Source: Amaurobius ferox (taxonomy: Eukaryota; Arthropoda; Arachnida; Araneae; Amaurobiidae). Taken from it: DNA of 64,000 nucleotides. Shown here piece by piece: positions 32,239-44,489 of this stretch (positions are counted from its first letter, which is position 1; every line of letters begins with the position of its first letter). The DNA lies in NCBI GenBank assembly GCA_951213105.1, contig OX578146.1, positions 111,722,427 to 111,786,426 of the forward strand, in the 5' to 3' direction. Below the pieces are notes generated by a model. It ran no database searches, was not told the DNA's origin, and worked only from the letters and a program-made list of their open reading frames with translations. A program made the translations under genes and the position numbers.

Positions 32239-35189
32239 TTACAACAAATGCTTTTTAAAATCCATCTCCGATGAATAAAAAATATCCAGATTCTCAGGGA
32301 AATTGTTGTATAATTTAGAAAAACTAGTAATTGCACAATCACATCCAATATTCGAATTAAAATTCTTTACAGCAAATAAGTTAATGCTTCTTGCCATATA
32401 CTGAGGAACACGAAACGCAATCTCACCCAAAACAGGGGAACAGTCAACTCGGCCACCAAACAGATTCCTGAAGAATGAAAACAGAATGTAATCCCTTCTG
32501 CTCTGTAAGCTTTTTAAACCAAACAAATCACGTAGAAAATAGCGGATAAGGCATAACAACGAATGCGAGTTTTCCTATAATAAACATACCTCAAGAAATT
32601 ATTTTGAATGATCTCGATCCTGATCCTTGATCGCCTCCAAATCACAGACGCATATTCAAGCCCAGACCTGACTAAGGCATTGAAAAGAACAATAATGGTA
32701 TCCTCATTTGTAAAATCCTGAGTAATTCTCTTAATGTAACCCAGTTTTCTATAGGATTTAGAACAGATATTAGAAATATGAGGAGAAAAGGAAAAATCAG
32801 ACGTATAAATAACTCCAAGATCAGTAATAGAGATTTTTCTAGTCAAAACAGAGTTGCTAATATCATAAGAAAATAAAATAGGCACTTTTCTACGAGTAAA
32901 AGACACAACACTACATTTACTAATATTGAGATGAAGACGGTTATTGCTACACGAGTCGGAAAGGACATGCAACTCAGACTGAATATTATTACATGACTCA
33001 GCATCAAAAATAGGACATAAAGTTTTCAAATCGTCAGCATAAAAAAGGCAATTTTTGAAACAATCAGCAATATCATTAATAAAAATAATAAATAACAAGG
33101 GACCAAGAACAGAGCCCTGGGGTACACCAGAAGTAGCCGAAAAGCCCCTACTCAAGCAATAACCAAAATTTACACATGAAAACCTAAAAACCTAGAAGTT
33201 AAATTAAACTAGAAATAAATAGTTAAACCAAATTAGGAGAAAACTCAATATTCTTCAATTTATGAATCAAAATACCGTGATCAACCGAATCAAAAGCTTT
33301 CGCAGAATCAGTGTAAACAACATCCAACTGACCCCTAGAATTAATGGCATCAATCACAAAAGAATTAAAGCAAAGAAGATTAGTAACGGTAGACCTACCT
33401 CTCATGAAACCATGTTGATTGATAGAAATAAAAGACCGAACTTGCCTGTAGATGTACCTATGCAAAGCAAACTCAAAAACCTTAGCAAGTGGAGAAATAA
33501 TGGAGTTGGGTCTGTAGTTATCAATACGATATTTGTCACCCTTTTTACTTTCCTTATATACATAATAAGGAAAGTATTGTGACGGGATCGAAAATTCGAA
33601 TTCGAGTTTTCGACGGGAGAGCACGTTTCAAGCGTCCCTGATCACGAATCAAACATTTTTGAAGTGATGTCTGTGTGTGTGTCAGTGAGTCTGTGGAGAC
33701 GATAACTGACGAACGAATGGACCGATTCAAGCAAAATTTGTTACATAAATCACAATCCGTAAACACTGGATGCCTACTGTTTTTATACGCAATCGAATGT
33801 TCAGAACCCCCCTAAATTTTCGAATGAAATTTTGAAAAAATCGTCAAAAAAGCAAAACCGCTAATAAAGTTGCGCAAATAGGCATTTCTTATGTAATTTT
33901 TCATTAGAAAACGATTGACGTAAAACCGTTCTCGAGATATTGTACATTTTTCAAAAAAAAAAAAATCAAAAAGTCATATAAAATAAAAAAATATATTTTC
34001 TATTGAGAAACATGTTACTTTTCATATGTAATACCATACGATAAATTGGGTGACATCAGTCTCGTGGATCTAGCTCGTTCCATTCATGAAACAAGATACT
34101 TTAAGTAATACTTTTGTATTTGAACGCCAATAGTCATTTATCTGCTGTAAGAATAACTTATTTCTTCGTCCATAACGCTTGGCGAGATTTTGGCAGAATG
34201 CCGCCAACTTGACGACTTTTTGAAATGTTGCCAAATTAACGAAAATCTCGCCAAATGGATAAAAATGACGCTAAATCAATGAAAATGACGACTAATTGTC
34301 GAAAATTCAATATCTTGGAACGAATATTAGTATCTACTATACGAAAAACCTATTGTTTTACTGTAAAAATAGTAAATTCATTACATTATATAAGGAAAGT
34401 CATGTGTTGCCCACATCAGATTTTTAAAAATAGGAACAATTCTAAATCTCTTCCATTCATCTGGGAAAACATTACAACTGATGGACAGGTTAAGAATAAT
34501 CAGTAAAGGATACACAAGATATGTAGAACACGCTTTCATAATATAAGCGGGCACACCATCTAAACCCAACGAACCAGAACCATTCAATCTATTAATACCA
34601 TCTGTAACATCTCTCACCGTTACATGATTAACACTCACAGCATCAGAGATATCACTTAGCCGGAAACGAATCAACATCAAAAGGCGTACTGACAATAAAA
34701 TTAGCACAAAAAACTCAGCAAAAGCATTAGCAATGGTTTTGTCAGTGGAATACATAGCATTATTTAAATTCATATTTTGCACGAAATCTTATCTTTAAAC
34801 GTACTATAAGACCAAAAACGCCTAGGATTGCTTTTGAGAGAGGATTCAACAAATCTAACATAAGATTTATAATCACGATTGATATCTGGCTTAATCTTAG
34901 CTCTAAGCAATTTATAATGTATAATGTCATAAGTCAGACCGCACTGTTTATACTTTTTACGAAACTTGTCTCTCAGTCTGATATTTCGTATAGTGCAACG
35001 ACTAAACCAAGGTGGATAGTTACTGCTTCTAGAAAAAGTTTTAGGAATACAGACATCGAAAGTTTGAAAAAGATGAAAATAAAAAACACTAACCACATAG
35101 TCATATTTTGCTGCAAGAGTGGCTGCTGTAACTGATCTTGTGTCGCCTACCGTCACTAACCTCTTCCTGTGATGATTTAAAAATTTCAT
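32239..35189 (-). pseudogene. Non-LTR reverse transcriptase, broken
   Basis: Minus-strand pieces in order: a linker region upstream of the RT (PPWFSRCTIRNIRLRDKFRK, then RRFWSYSTFKDK, 35189-34770); RT fingers (GLDGVPAYIMKACSTYLVYP, then FPDEWKRFRIVPIFK, to about 34428); after the inserted element KKGDKYRIDNYRPNSIISPL, GFMRGRSTVTNLL and DSAKAFDSVDHGILIHKLK (33620-33223); then the catalytic core SGVPQGSVLGPLLFIIFIND with FYADDLK (33155 onward) and the thumb (LGYIKRITQDFT, LVRSGLEYASVIW). The YADD and SGVPQGSVLGP motifs are intact, but the frame is interrupted repeatedly. The family copies its own RNA into DNA at a nick. I place it in the Jockey/CR1 superfamily without further resolution. Confidence 0.85.
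33547..34420 (+). mobile_element. Family A repeat, copy 2, inserted in the LINE
   Basis: It starts with the hairpin ACTTTCCTTAT...ATAAGGAAAGT and ends ATAAGGAAAGTCATGTGTTG then CCCACATCAGA. TTTTT stands at 33542-33546 and 34421-34425. Removing the element joins LINE codons across IVPIFK and GDKYRIDNYRP, so the boundaries are confirmed by the interrupted gene. Internally it has the GTGTGTC microsatellite and the GACGATAACTGACGAACGAA block shared with copy 3. Confidence 0.85.
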
Positions 35190-35204
35190 GGATGAAAAAC
35201 GCGG

Positions 35205-36085
35205 ACTTTCTCAACGTATATTCGCTGTTAAGAAATTAAAGTTCGATTTTTAAAATTCTATGGTGCGTGAAGAAACTCTTGTATGTTATGTCAAATCGTC
35301 TCTAGATTGTCGTATGTACATGAATGAATTTTATGAATTGGATAACTTAAGCTTTGTATGAAGCATTAAAAAGCGATAACAAGAAGTAATTGGAAATGTT
35401 ACACTTTTAAATGTCTTGCATAACGTTTTAAAGTTAACATTGTATATAATGAAGAAGAAGATGAATACTCGGGAATTCACAAACAAAGAACTCGTGTTTT
35501 CAAGACACCAAAGTATTAACAATACATCGAAATCATGCAGTACAGAACAGCACTCAAACCGCTGAACAGTAATGACACCATCACGACTGTTTTTAAATAG
35601 ATTCTATGGAAAATTCTAGAAACTAGCTGAAAACGTCACCTTCCGCTTCAATTTCAAGCTTTTCAAAAACATTCAAAAGTAGCTGTTTGGTGATATTTCT
35701 CAAAATTTATCTCTGTGTTTGCCAAATGTATCATCAGTGCCATATGTTAAGGTACTGTACCTTTATGGGAATAAAAATTGGTTTGAAAACCTGAAAATTC
35801 CATTTTCCTTATAAACAATTAAAGAACAATGAAGAATAAATAGATGCTAGGTAATTGCAGTGCTAATTCTTCTCTGTCCAACGACCTTCAGAAACTTATA
35901 CAGTTTCTAGTGTTGCTTTGAAATGCTCTGTAGGATGCACTTCATATGCAAGAGAAATATAATTACCTCAGTTCTTCTATGCACACGGCGTCGTCGGAAT
36001 AGCATGATGCCGTCGTGGTGGTTGAATTCTCCGCTGAGACAAGAGTCGTTTAAAGTAGCACACGAGCAATCCTGCAGCTTAAATG
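35205..36085. other. Intergenic, no recognised gene
   Basis: A+T-rich with no supported feature. Confidence 0.4.
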
Positions 36086-36100
36086 CAATAGAAGACTGAT

Positions 36101-36365
36101 GACTGCTGTCTAGTGGGCTTGGGTTCGAATCCCGAGTAAGGCATGGGCGTTTTCTTGAGGATGAAGTCCGTCTTCCGCCTTCTGGGTCCTCGCCAAATGT
36201 GAAGCTGCACCCCCCCCCCCCCCAGACCTTCGTCAGTGATGCTTGTTTGTGTAAATAAAAACTTTGTGATCTCGTCTTATGTCATTCTTTGTCCTTCTTC
36301 TGGCATCACTGGTCCTGTTTGTGGTTCGACCGAAACAGGAGGTTATGAGCAACAACAACAACAAC
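36101..36365 (+). mobile_element. 5'-truncated tRNA-derived SINE with (CAA)n tail
   Basis: A perfect B-box-like GGGTTCGAATCCCGA lies at about 36122-36136, followed by a 200-bp body with a C-tract at about 36209-36222 and a (CAA)n tail at 36350-36365. The 11-mer AGAAGACTGAT at 36090-36100 and 36366-36376 is the target duplication. The A-box half of the tRNA head is missing, so the copy is truncated at its 5' end. The body differs from that of the 5S/tRNA family. Confidence 0.85.
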
Positions 36366-36759
36366 AGAAGACTGATATCTGAATAATACGGATACCTGAA
36401 CATTTATATTTCCCAAGACCTTAATATTTAAGGTATCGATTTTCAAAGAGTAATGCTGAAGATGTCACGACATATTGCGTAAAAAATTAGTTGAATTGCT
36501 GCTCAGCTCTACTTTTTTATACCCGAAATAATTTCTAAATAGCGCCTTTTTTGCAAAAAATTTGACAAAAGAAAAAAAAAATAAATAAATAAAAGGGCAT
36601 ATTACCCTCCATTTTAAATGGCTTGGAATTTTTTTCGGTTAATACCAAGTTTAATAATGTACTTCCAAGGAGATAAATCCCTCCCCCCCACCACCACCAA
36701 GTGAGAACTAATAACATCACAAATTTTTCACTACAACGATTGAAATTACTAAGTTGTTT

Positions 36760-37388
36760 CGTAATCATTGAGACATAAATAACCCCTCTTATACGTAATT
36801 ATGTCAAATTTTGTCCTACGCTGCCATATTAAAAAAATATATAAAATTTCGAATAAGTTTTCGTTCAAGTTTGAAACAAAATCTACCTAGTTCTATATTT
36901 TTCATTAACAAAGCCGAATATAAAATTTTATTAAAAAAACCTCGAGGGAGCCTAATGACGTCACGAATAAAAAAAATTGTATCGAGGCTATTTTTCACAA
37001 CAATGATTGAAACTATTAAGTCTGGAGTTCATTGAAACAAAAATAGCCCCCTTTATACATGAGTATGTGAAATGTGCCCTATGTTGCCATGTTAAGAAAT
37101 ATAAAATTTCTAATAAATTTGGAAGTTATCTCTCGAATTTTAAACAATTCTATCTAGTTTCAGATCTTTTGATAACAGAGCCGGATATAAAGTTTCATGA
37201 AAATCCATTAATATTTCTAGCAGCTATCACACAAAAAATCGACCACAGACATAGACAGACAAACACCACTCCAAAAGTAGCCAAAACATGTTCAGGCGGT
37301 AAAAAAAAAAACATTTATTGGCATCAAAATCTCGAAATAGAAAAATTTCGTGAAAATAATACTTTCTCAATACTACGTATGACAAAGT
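36760..37388 (-). mobile_element. Family B repeat, minus strand, with internal duplication
   Basis: On the minus strand it begins ACTTTGTCATACGTAGTATT, continues GAGAAAGTATT and resembles the element starting at 58447 (shared: CCGGATATAAA on this strand's complement, GACGTCA next to a CTCGAG-like word, and CCATTAATATTT). Two similar segments (about 36767-36930 and 37032-37205) lie in tandem about 265 bp apart. The 127-codon frame at 37007-37390 is a by-product of the repeat. Confidence 0.62.
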
Positions 37389-37489
37389 AACAAAGTAGCT
37401 GAAGGGAGATATCCTACAGATCAGAAGTTCCATTTCAGTCTTAAATCAGAAATTCAATGTGGGATCTATTTCGCGAATAGTAAGGAAAA

Positions 37490-37640
37490 CAATTGTATCA
37501 TCAGTTCAATGGATAGAGGGTCAACTAGCCAGCTGCAGTTTGGTGATTCGAATCCCTGATAAAGTTTTTTACAGTGCTTTCGATGTAAATAACTTAAAGA
37601 ATTAGATTTCGTTGTTCCAGTTAACCTAGTTATAGTGAAA
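37490..37640 (+). mobile_element. Possible tRNA-derived SINE head
   Basis: CAGTTCAATGGATAGAGG and, 35 bp later, GTGATTCGAATCCCTG have the spacing and wording of A and B boxes. Body, tail and target duplication are not defined. Confidence 0.4.
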
Positions 37641-37644
37641 GGCT

Positions 37645-38605
37645 AACGCTGTAAAAGTCATTCAGAAATTTCACATGTAAACATAGCATTATAGTGTCAA
37701 GTCAGAAGATAACTCAACTCAAAGGGCTATTATTCTGACTTATGAAGGTCACTTCACTTTCATCTCGAACTTTAAATTCAAAATCAAACAAACTTGATAT
37801 TTGGTGTCCGTGATTAAGTATTACCGAGATTCAGCAGCTCAGAGAGAGATTAAATTATAAGACATTACGAAACCAATTATCATCTTTCGAGGAAATATCG
37901 GATGAGGAATAGCATTAAACTTCGATTTAAAAGCAATCACGTTTCTATCAGCTCACTTGCAATGCAAATGTTCCTTGTAAATTTGCATCGCCGTTATAAC
38001 AACCTGAATTTTGAATAGTTAAGTTCTGATATCTAAATTTTAATGGCACTTTAATTCCTGAAGACTAAATTGGGGTGAAAGTGTAACCTAACACAAAATC
38101 TAATGAAAGAGAATAAGTCGGATATGATGATCGTATGACTTCCCCCGCACGATAAAAGCGAGTACTTTGTTGTTTGATTTTTACTTATTTGATTTAGTTA
38201 TATTTTTATATACATAAGATGAGCCAATATCCCTATCTGTCTGTCATGGGTGGCGATACAATTGAAGAACTTGCTGACAAATTTAACGCAGTATCAATAA
38301 AGGCAAACTTTGCACAAATGCTGCAAAGTATGTTATGAATTTCATATTTATGAAAATGAAATTCATTTCTTTCGTCATTCCCGTTGCTTCGAGAAAATAT
38401 TTATTTAATAGTCTTTATGTAAAATTGTAAAATATGGCGAGTTTCGGTATTTGTAAAACAGGTACGTTTTGTTTAGGGTAGGAATGAAATTGCATTTAGT
38501 ATGATACGATATGCTAGAGTAATTATGTTTATTCAGAGAGTCGTATAGTAATCAATGTTAGTTATATGGGGTCGTGCGTGCGTGCCCGGGGGCTTTAGAA
38601 GCGGA
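37645..38605. other. Intergenic, no recognised gene
   Basis: A+T-rich with no supported feature. Confidence 0.4.
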
Positions 38606-38608
38606 AGA

Positions 38609-39316
<708 letters not shown>

Positions 39317-39969
39317 TATATATATATATATACTCTACGAGAAAAAATATTTGCTTAGAATATGAAATAGCAGTTCTTGACACTGTAAAAGAAGAGACAA
39401 GCTTCTGTTGCATTTATCTTCAGCCAATCCGTCCGCAGCGATGAGAAAAAGAATATCTATGAAATTGTCAGTGTATGAAGAACTTTACTGGACTGGTTTC
39501 GTCAACATCGATCTCAAAGAACACTAATTTCTGCCCCCATAGTTGCTCGAGTACTTAGAAGGACAAGACGACGAGTTATTATCTGAAAAGCTGGTTTTGC
39601 CCCGACTACAGTTCTAAATCAAACAAAAATGTTTTTCAAATAGCTGATAATTTTAAGATTTAACCCTTTATCTACCGAATTATGATAAAATTAAAAATCT
39701 CCCTTAACATATTCTTTTTCTTGTTGCTTGAGGACTCATTAGAAGATACATGCAATAAAAATAAGCAATTTTGCATTACAGGATTAATTAAAGCTAATTA
39801 AATGAACTGGTACATTAAAGTACCGTTGGGACACTGTGTTTGAGGAAATATTGGTACTTTGGAAAAATGAAATAAGAGTGACACATGATAGGATGCAAAA
39901 TCATTTACTACATTTTAAGCATCATTGATTTAGGATTGGTGGTAGTCAGAAAAGCAATTTTTCTTGTCG

Positions 39970-42660
39970 TTAATGCACAAAAACACATTGCACATGGTGC
40001 ATTTTGACCACAATGACTTTTATTACCAATGCACTTTTATTGACCACAGGTTTTGGGGAATGATCTGCCATTTCATTTACTGTTGACTTTGGCCTTCCTC
40101 TTTGCTTCGGTTCTGCTCTTGAAAGAGTAAGAAGACCTTGAGTCACCTCTCTTTTATATTCCAAAACGAACATATGTTTTCGTGTTTCAATATATGCAAT
40201 GTAAGAATTTGCAAGTGTTATTTCCAACATTGCAAAAAAAAAGTCGGTGCCATCATTTTTTTTATTTTCTGTCGTATAAGGAACGCAGCATATCAGCTTT
40301 GTCAATTCCACCCATATGTTCATTATAGTCCTTCACGATGTTTGGGGCAGATATTTCCACTTTTGTGCCATCGTTCTGAGTTCTTTTAACAGTGCAGGTT
40401 TCATTGCCTTGGTAATTAGATAAAAGATGAACAGATTTGTCATCTTTCCATTTGAAATAGGATATACCTTGATCAGTGAATCTATTATCGAAGCTTCCAC
40501 GTGGCAGTTTTTTATCTTCAGCAAGCTTAGGAAGACCACGTCGATCTGGTCGTATTGGCCCAACTGCATAAATGCTTTTTGATTTTAAGTATTCATAGAG
40601 ATCAAGGGAGGAAAAATAATTGTCCATTATTATAATGTTATTGTTTCCGACCAACTTTCGTGTTAGCTTATGAACAACACTTCCTCCTAGCCCAAATTTC
40701 TTTTTCACATCGCTTTCCTGGATGCTCTTTTCTTTTCCCTGATACACGTCGAATTCATAAATGCAGCCTGACATGTCCCCTCTACACCACAGTTTATAGA
40801 CTCGTTTTATTGGTTTCATTGGGTTGTACTGCTTCAGAGAGGATCGGCCCTTGAAAAGGACCATACTCTCATCAATTGATTGGATTTGCGATGGCAAACG
40901 AAATTTTTGAAAATTTTCATTTAGACTCATTATAAGTGGCCTAAGTTTATAAACGTTTATCTTAGTTGTCCTTCGGAATTCCAGAATTATCATTCACATG
41001 GATGTGTGATAATATTTTAAAAAATCTCGTACGTGACATCGTTTGAGGGACAATACTGACTGAAAAGTCCATATCAGAGACCCAATAGTGGCGAATTTGG
41101 GGTAGACTGTGGTAACTGAAAAGGAATTCTAATCCTGAAAACCCATAAAACTCCTGTTCAGTGACAGGAGCAATACTGTTCATCTTTTGAGTCCCATACA
41201 GATTAGTTTGGAAAACTATATTGTCAACTATTCCTTGGTCGAAATACTTCAAGAAGAAATCAGTAGGTGTGGATAGTAGTTCAAAAAAACAATCAATGAA
41301 TCCCGAATTCAATCAAAAAATCGGGATGGTAGTAGAAGCATTTCTCTTTCTCCACATTCTATGGATTTCTTCTTCTTCAGAGCTACTACCTGTTTCGATT
41401 GCATCACTGTTTGTTTCAATTGCATCAACAATAGCTTGGGAGCCGGACAATGAGGTTGTTTGTTTGTTGTCTTCAGGCACTTCTTCATCAGAACTTTCTA
41501 TCGGTGTGTCGCTGTTATCGGAAGGGATATTTTCTAATAGGTATAACGCCTCTTCGGTAGTTTTCCCTTTTTCGCGGCATGTCTAAAAGCAAAATAGGCA
41601 GCATATTAATCGTAAAAAATATACTAAAATATACTATTTCATAAAATAATTGATTTTTAAAAGTCACGAAAATAATTCAAACTTAATTATACTTTCATGA
41701 CATTTAGTCATCAATAATATAATTTATTTACAGTATAAATATAACTATTTTAGAAAATTGATAGTTAAAAATATATATAAATAAAAACTTTTAAGACTAG
41801 TATAAATAAAAAATACAATAAAAGGAGTATATTCAAATCCTTAAGTTATGTATTCACAAATATTCCCTAAAATTCTGTATGTATTTTTGAAAACTAAATT
41901 ATTTGAAACCGGGGTGCTGCTAAACGGGGGGGGGGGGGGGCGAGGTAAAAATCCTAATCTTGCCGGAGGAATTTTCATTCATAAGTAATGGCCTTCAGGA
42001 TTTTTTTTTTCAAATTTGTTTTCGAATATGAGCCCCCCTCCACCCGCCGCCATCGGGCAGACTCTAGCTCCACCCCTGTTTCAATTAAATATATGTACGT
42101 AAAATGTATTAAAAAATGAGGATCAATTGAACCACGCCAAACAATTCGCTAGTTACTCTTTCTTTTATTAAATTACCATTGCTATAGTGCTTCTATGTTT
42201 AGCAGAACTGTAACTAGTGGAGGGGGGAGAGGGGTCAACCGTTCCAGGTGCTGACCTGGAGAGGGGGAACAATTAAGATACAGACGTTTTCTTTTAAGTA
42301 ATAATGTGCAATCGTGTTGGCGGGCGTCAATTCTACTGTTTGCCGTGTGCACTAATATTTCTAGCTACGACCCTCCTGTGTGTGACCCAACGATACTTTG
42401 AAGTACCGTTACAAAAAACCCTTTGTAAATAAAATATAAGCACTTCAATTATGAAAATTTTACAATAATATCAATTATTAGGTAATATTAAACGAGAAAA
42501 AAAAAGTATGATTGACTTACCTTCAAAATTTGAGGTTATGCAAAGAGATAAGCTTCGCAGTAACGTTGGTCTTGAAAATACACGTTGACAAGTAGACAGG
42601 GACGCTATAATATTCTTTGTTGAAGGAGAACTACTGCCTAGAAATCCTACTGCCATCTAG
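39970..42660 (-). pseudogene. piggyBac transposase, broken, with an apparent intron
   Basis: An exon upstream of 42521 ends at donor GAAG|GTAAGT, and an acceptor TTTTGCTTTTAG lies at 41583, so intron 41583-42520 is inferred. Directly after it ATGCCGCGAAAAAGG (MPRKR) opens the protein, with a frameshift a few codons on. An acidic region follows (ENIPSDNSDTPIESSDEEVP), as in piggyBac N-termini. A TGA stop near 41310 precedes the part reading LLSTPTDFFLKYFDQGIVD. After another shift near 40980, 40993-40262 carries the catalytic core with all three expected Asp: IDESMVLFKGR, IIIMDNYFSS and GGIDKADM. A shift near 40265 leads to EITLANSYIAYIETR and KSTVNEMADH. I do not find the C-terminal Cys-rich domain. 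The enzyme moves TTAA-flanked elements without leaving a footprint. Confidence 0.88.
41905..42385. mobile_element. Possible small hAT-like MITEs in the piggyBac intron
   Basis: GAAACCGGGGTGCTGCT at about 41906 and AGCTCCACCCCTGTTTC at about 42065-42081 are inverted relatives around a G-tract. A second pair (AACTGTAACTAGTGGAGGGG near 42207 and AGCTACGACCCTCCTG near 42362-42377) has similar wording. No clean 8-bp target duplication was found for either. Confidence 0.4.
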
Positions 42661-42743
42661 TGACACTAAAGTGAAGTATATAACATTGAACCTCAAAAGT
42701 ACCTTCGAGATTGTTTGAATAAAATTAGTTTTATTAGGGTTTG

Positions 42744-44020
42744 CCAACGGCTTGGAAGGTGGCTATCGTGGCCCCCCTCCCCAAGCCTGGTCTAAATCAT
42801 TCTGAACCCTCTAACTACAGACCTATTTCTCTCCTTTCCTGTATTTCTAAAATCTTCGAGTATGTCTTGGTGCAGCACCTGGATGAGTTCTACAGCCTTA
42901 ACAACGTCATTATTACTGAGCAATATGGGTTCAGGAGTAGACACTCTACCCAGCATCCACTGCTTAGGGTTGTGGAACTCATACATGAGGCTCGCGCCAA
43001 GCATCTCAACACCACTATTGTCTACCTGGATATACAAAAAGCCTTCGATAAGGTCTGGATATACGGGCTCCTCTTTAAACTAATCGCTCTACATTTTCCT
43101 GCTCATCTCATTAAAATTCTTCACTCTTACCTAACGGGACGTAGCTACGCGGTAAGAGTTTCCTCCTCTCTCTCCTCCCCCAGGAATATACTCAGTGGAG
43201 TCCCTCAAGGTTCCCTTGTCGGCCCCAAATTGTTCAACCTGTACATTAATGACCTTCCACGTTTCCCCGGTGTCACTTTAGGTCTGTACGCCGACGACAC
43301 AGCCCTGATTGCATAACACAAGCATACACATGTCGTGCACGAAACTCTTTAATCTTACCTCGACACGTTGACGCAATGGTTGACTAACTGGAGAATCAAA
43401 GTGAATGTCAGCAAGTGTGGCGCCGTCAGTTACCCATCCCCTCGCCGAACCCCCTCCACTAACTTAACTCTGAATGATGAACGGATTCCCTAGCAAACTA
43501 ACTACAAGTACCTTGGTGTGTACTTGGATTCCAATCTCACGTGGAAACGTCACATTTCTAACATCTGTCAGAAAGTGAAGTCTGCACTGGCCCATAGCTT
43601 CGCCCCCTTTTGGCTGGAAACAGCCGCCTGTCAACGAGACATAAGTTATTGCTGTACAAGTCCTGCATACGTCCAATTATGACGTACGGATCCCCGGTCT
43701 GGGGAACCGCAGCTGAGATTCACCTACGGAAGCTTCAAGTTATTCAAAATAAAGCACTTCGTATGTTTATCAGGTTTCCAACCTACGTCCGGCTTGAAGT
43801 TCTGCACAGAGACCTCAATATTAGGCCATTTTTAGACTACATTCAAAAACTCTCTCAAATTTTTTTCAGAGATCTCAGTAGAGTAAATAATTCCACGCTA
43901 GACAGTATCCAGCGGTATAACCCGACACACCCTAAGGCGCGAAAGCGCCCCTGGGCGTTGATGGGGTGCCGCACAATCGATGCTTTTCTTCGGCCTCCTA
44001 AGCAGAGACGGCTCGTCTAG
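42744..44020 (+). pseudogene. Jockey-like reverse transcriptase, 5'-truncated and broken
   Basis: The frame begins mid-domain with PTAWKVAIVAPLPKPG, then NYRPISLLSCISKIFEYVL (fingers), YGFRSRHSTQHPLLRVVEL, DIQKAFDKVWIYGLL (first catalytic Asp), SGVPQGSLVGPKLFNLYIND and LYADDTALIA (catalytic YADD). A stop follows at about 43314. The thumb continues in the same frame with stops (SKCGAVSYPS, YKYLGVYLDSNLTWKRHI), then in another frame from 43610 (RHKLLLYKSCIRPIMTYGSP, LQVIQNKALRMF). The order is normal for LINE ORF2. It is much better preserved than the LINE at 32028-35200, so it is younger. No RNase H or zinc knuckle can be supported. Confidence 0.88.
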
Positions 44021-44433
44021 CATTGTTTTATATCTGCTCTCCCCCTTTTATTATGAACTCTTGCTAACTCCGTGGCCCTCCCTAGCATTTGGGAGTTCGC
44101 GATTTATCGACGAACCGTTTTCCTTTTTTTTTTGTGTGTACGTCCCCCCCCCCCGTCTCAAGCTCAAGGCCCTGCGTTCCTCGGGACGCGCTTATCCCCC
44201 TCTTTCCTTTTTACTCTCGCTAGGTGCCTGCTTGGGCCCTAGCATACCTTTCCTCTTCTGTAAGACTTGGCGTGGGGCTCGACTTAGGTCGTCGCCCTCC
44301 CCCCCAAGCAAAGCTCTGATGTCTCTCTTAACCTATGCTTCTCTTTCTTAGTACTTCTTTTTCTCTTCGCTCGGAGTTTAAAGGGGGAATCCTTTCCCCT
44401 CCTGGGCACTCTTTATACCCCGTCCTTGAGACC
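42744..44433 (+). mobile_element. 5'-truncated jockey-like LINE inserted in piggyBac
   Basis: The 12-mer TATTAGGGTTTG occurs at 42732-42743 and 44434-44445 and brackets 1,690 bp, so the limits are exact. The insert starts inside the RT domain (5' truncation) and ends CGTCCTTGAGACC with no poly-A or simple-repeat tail, which is unusual for jockey-type elements. Joining the flanks restores the region between the piggyBac 5' exon and its right terminal repeat. Confidence 0.9.
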
Positions 44434-44489
44434 TATTAGGGTTTGAATCCACTGGTACTTTAAAGTACCGCTGGTAGATAAAGGGTTAC

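Larger units (their letters stand above)
32028..35200 (-). mobile_element. Jockey/CR1-type LINE, minus strand, split by family A
   Basis: The LINE occupies 34421-35200 and 32028-33546 around the family A element. Its 3' end on the minus strand is an A-rich tail of TAAAA-type units at about 32028-32060. The 5' end is truncated: no endonuclease domain is seen. It is old, with many stops and frameshifts, and it predates the family A insertion it carries. Confidence 0.82.
39664..44485 (-). mobile_element. piggyBac-type transposon, 4.8 kb, with nested LINE
   Basis: The left end CCCTTTATCTACC at 39664 is preceded by TTAA (39660-39663). The right end GGTAGATAAAGGG at 44473-44485 is followed by TTAC, one change from TTAA. 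This gives the exact piggyBac target and a matching inverted terminal repeat. A subterminal palindromic word TACTTTAAAGTACCG near the right end recurs in imperfect form at 39812-39828 and 42399-42413. The element holds a broken transposase with an intron and a LINE at 42744-44433. Confidence 0.93.

Noticed and set aside
33262..33582. Plus-strand frame of 106 codons
   Set aside because: It is the antisense shadow of the minus-strand reverse transcriptase.
36113..36140. True tRNA gene at GGGTTCGAATCCCGA
   Set aside because: No cloverleaf can be folded because the A-box half is missing, and a target duplication with a (CAA)n tail shows it is a SINE. The B-box-like words at 37550 and 62550 were treated the same way.
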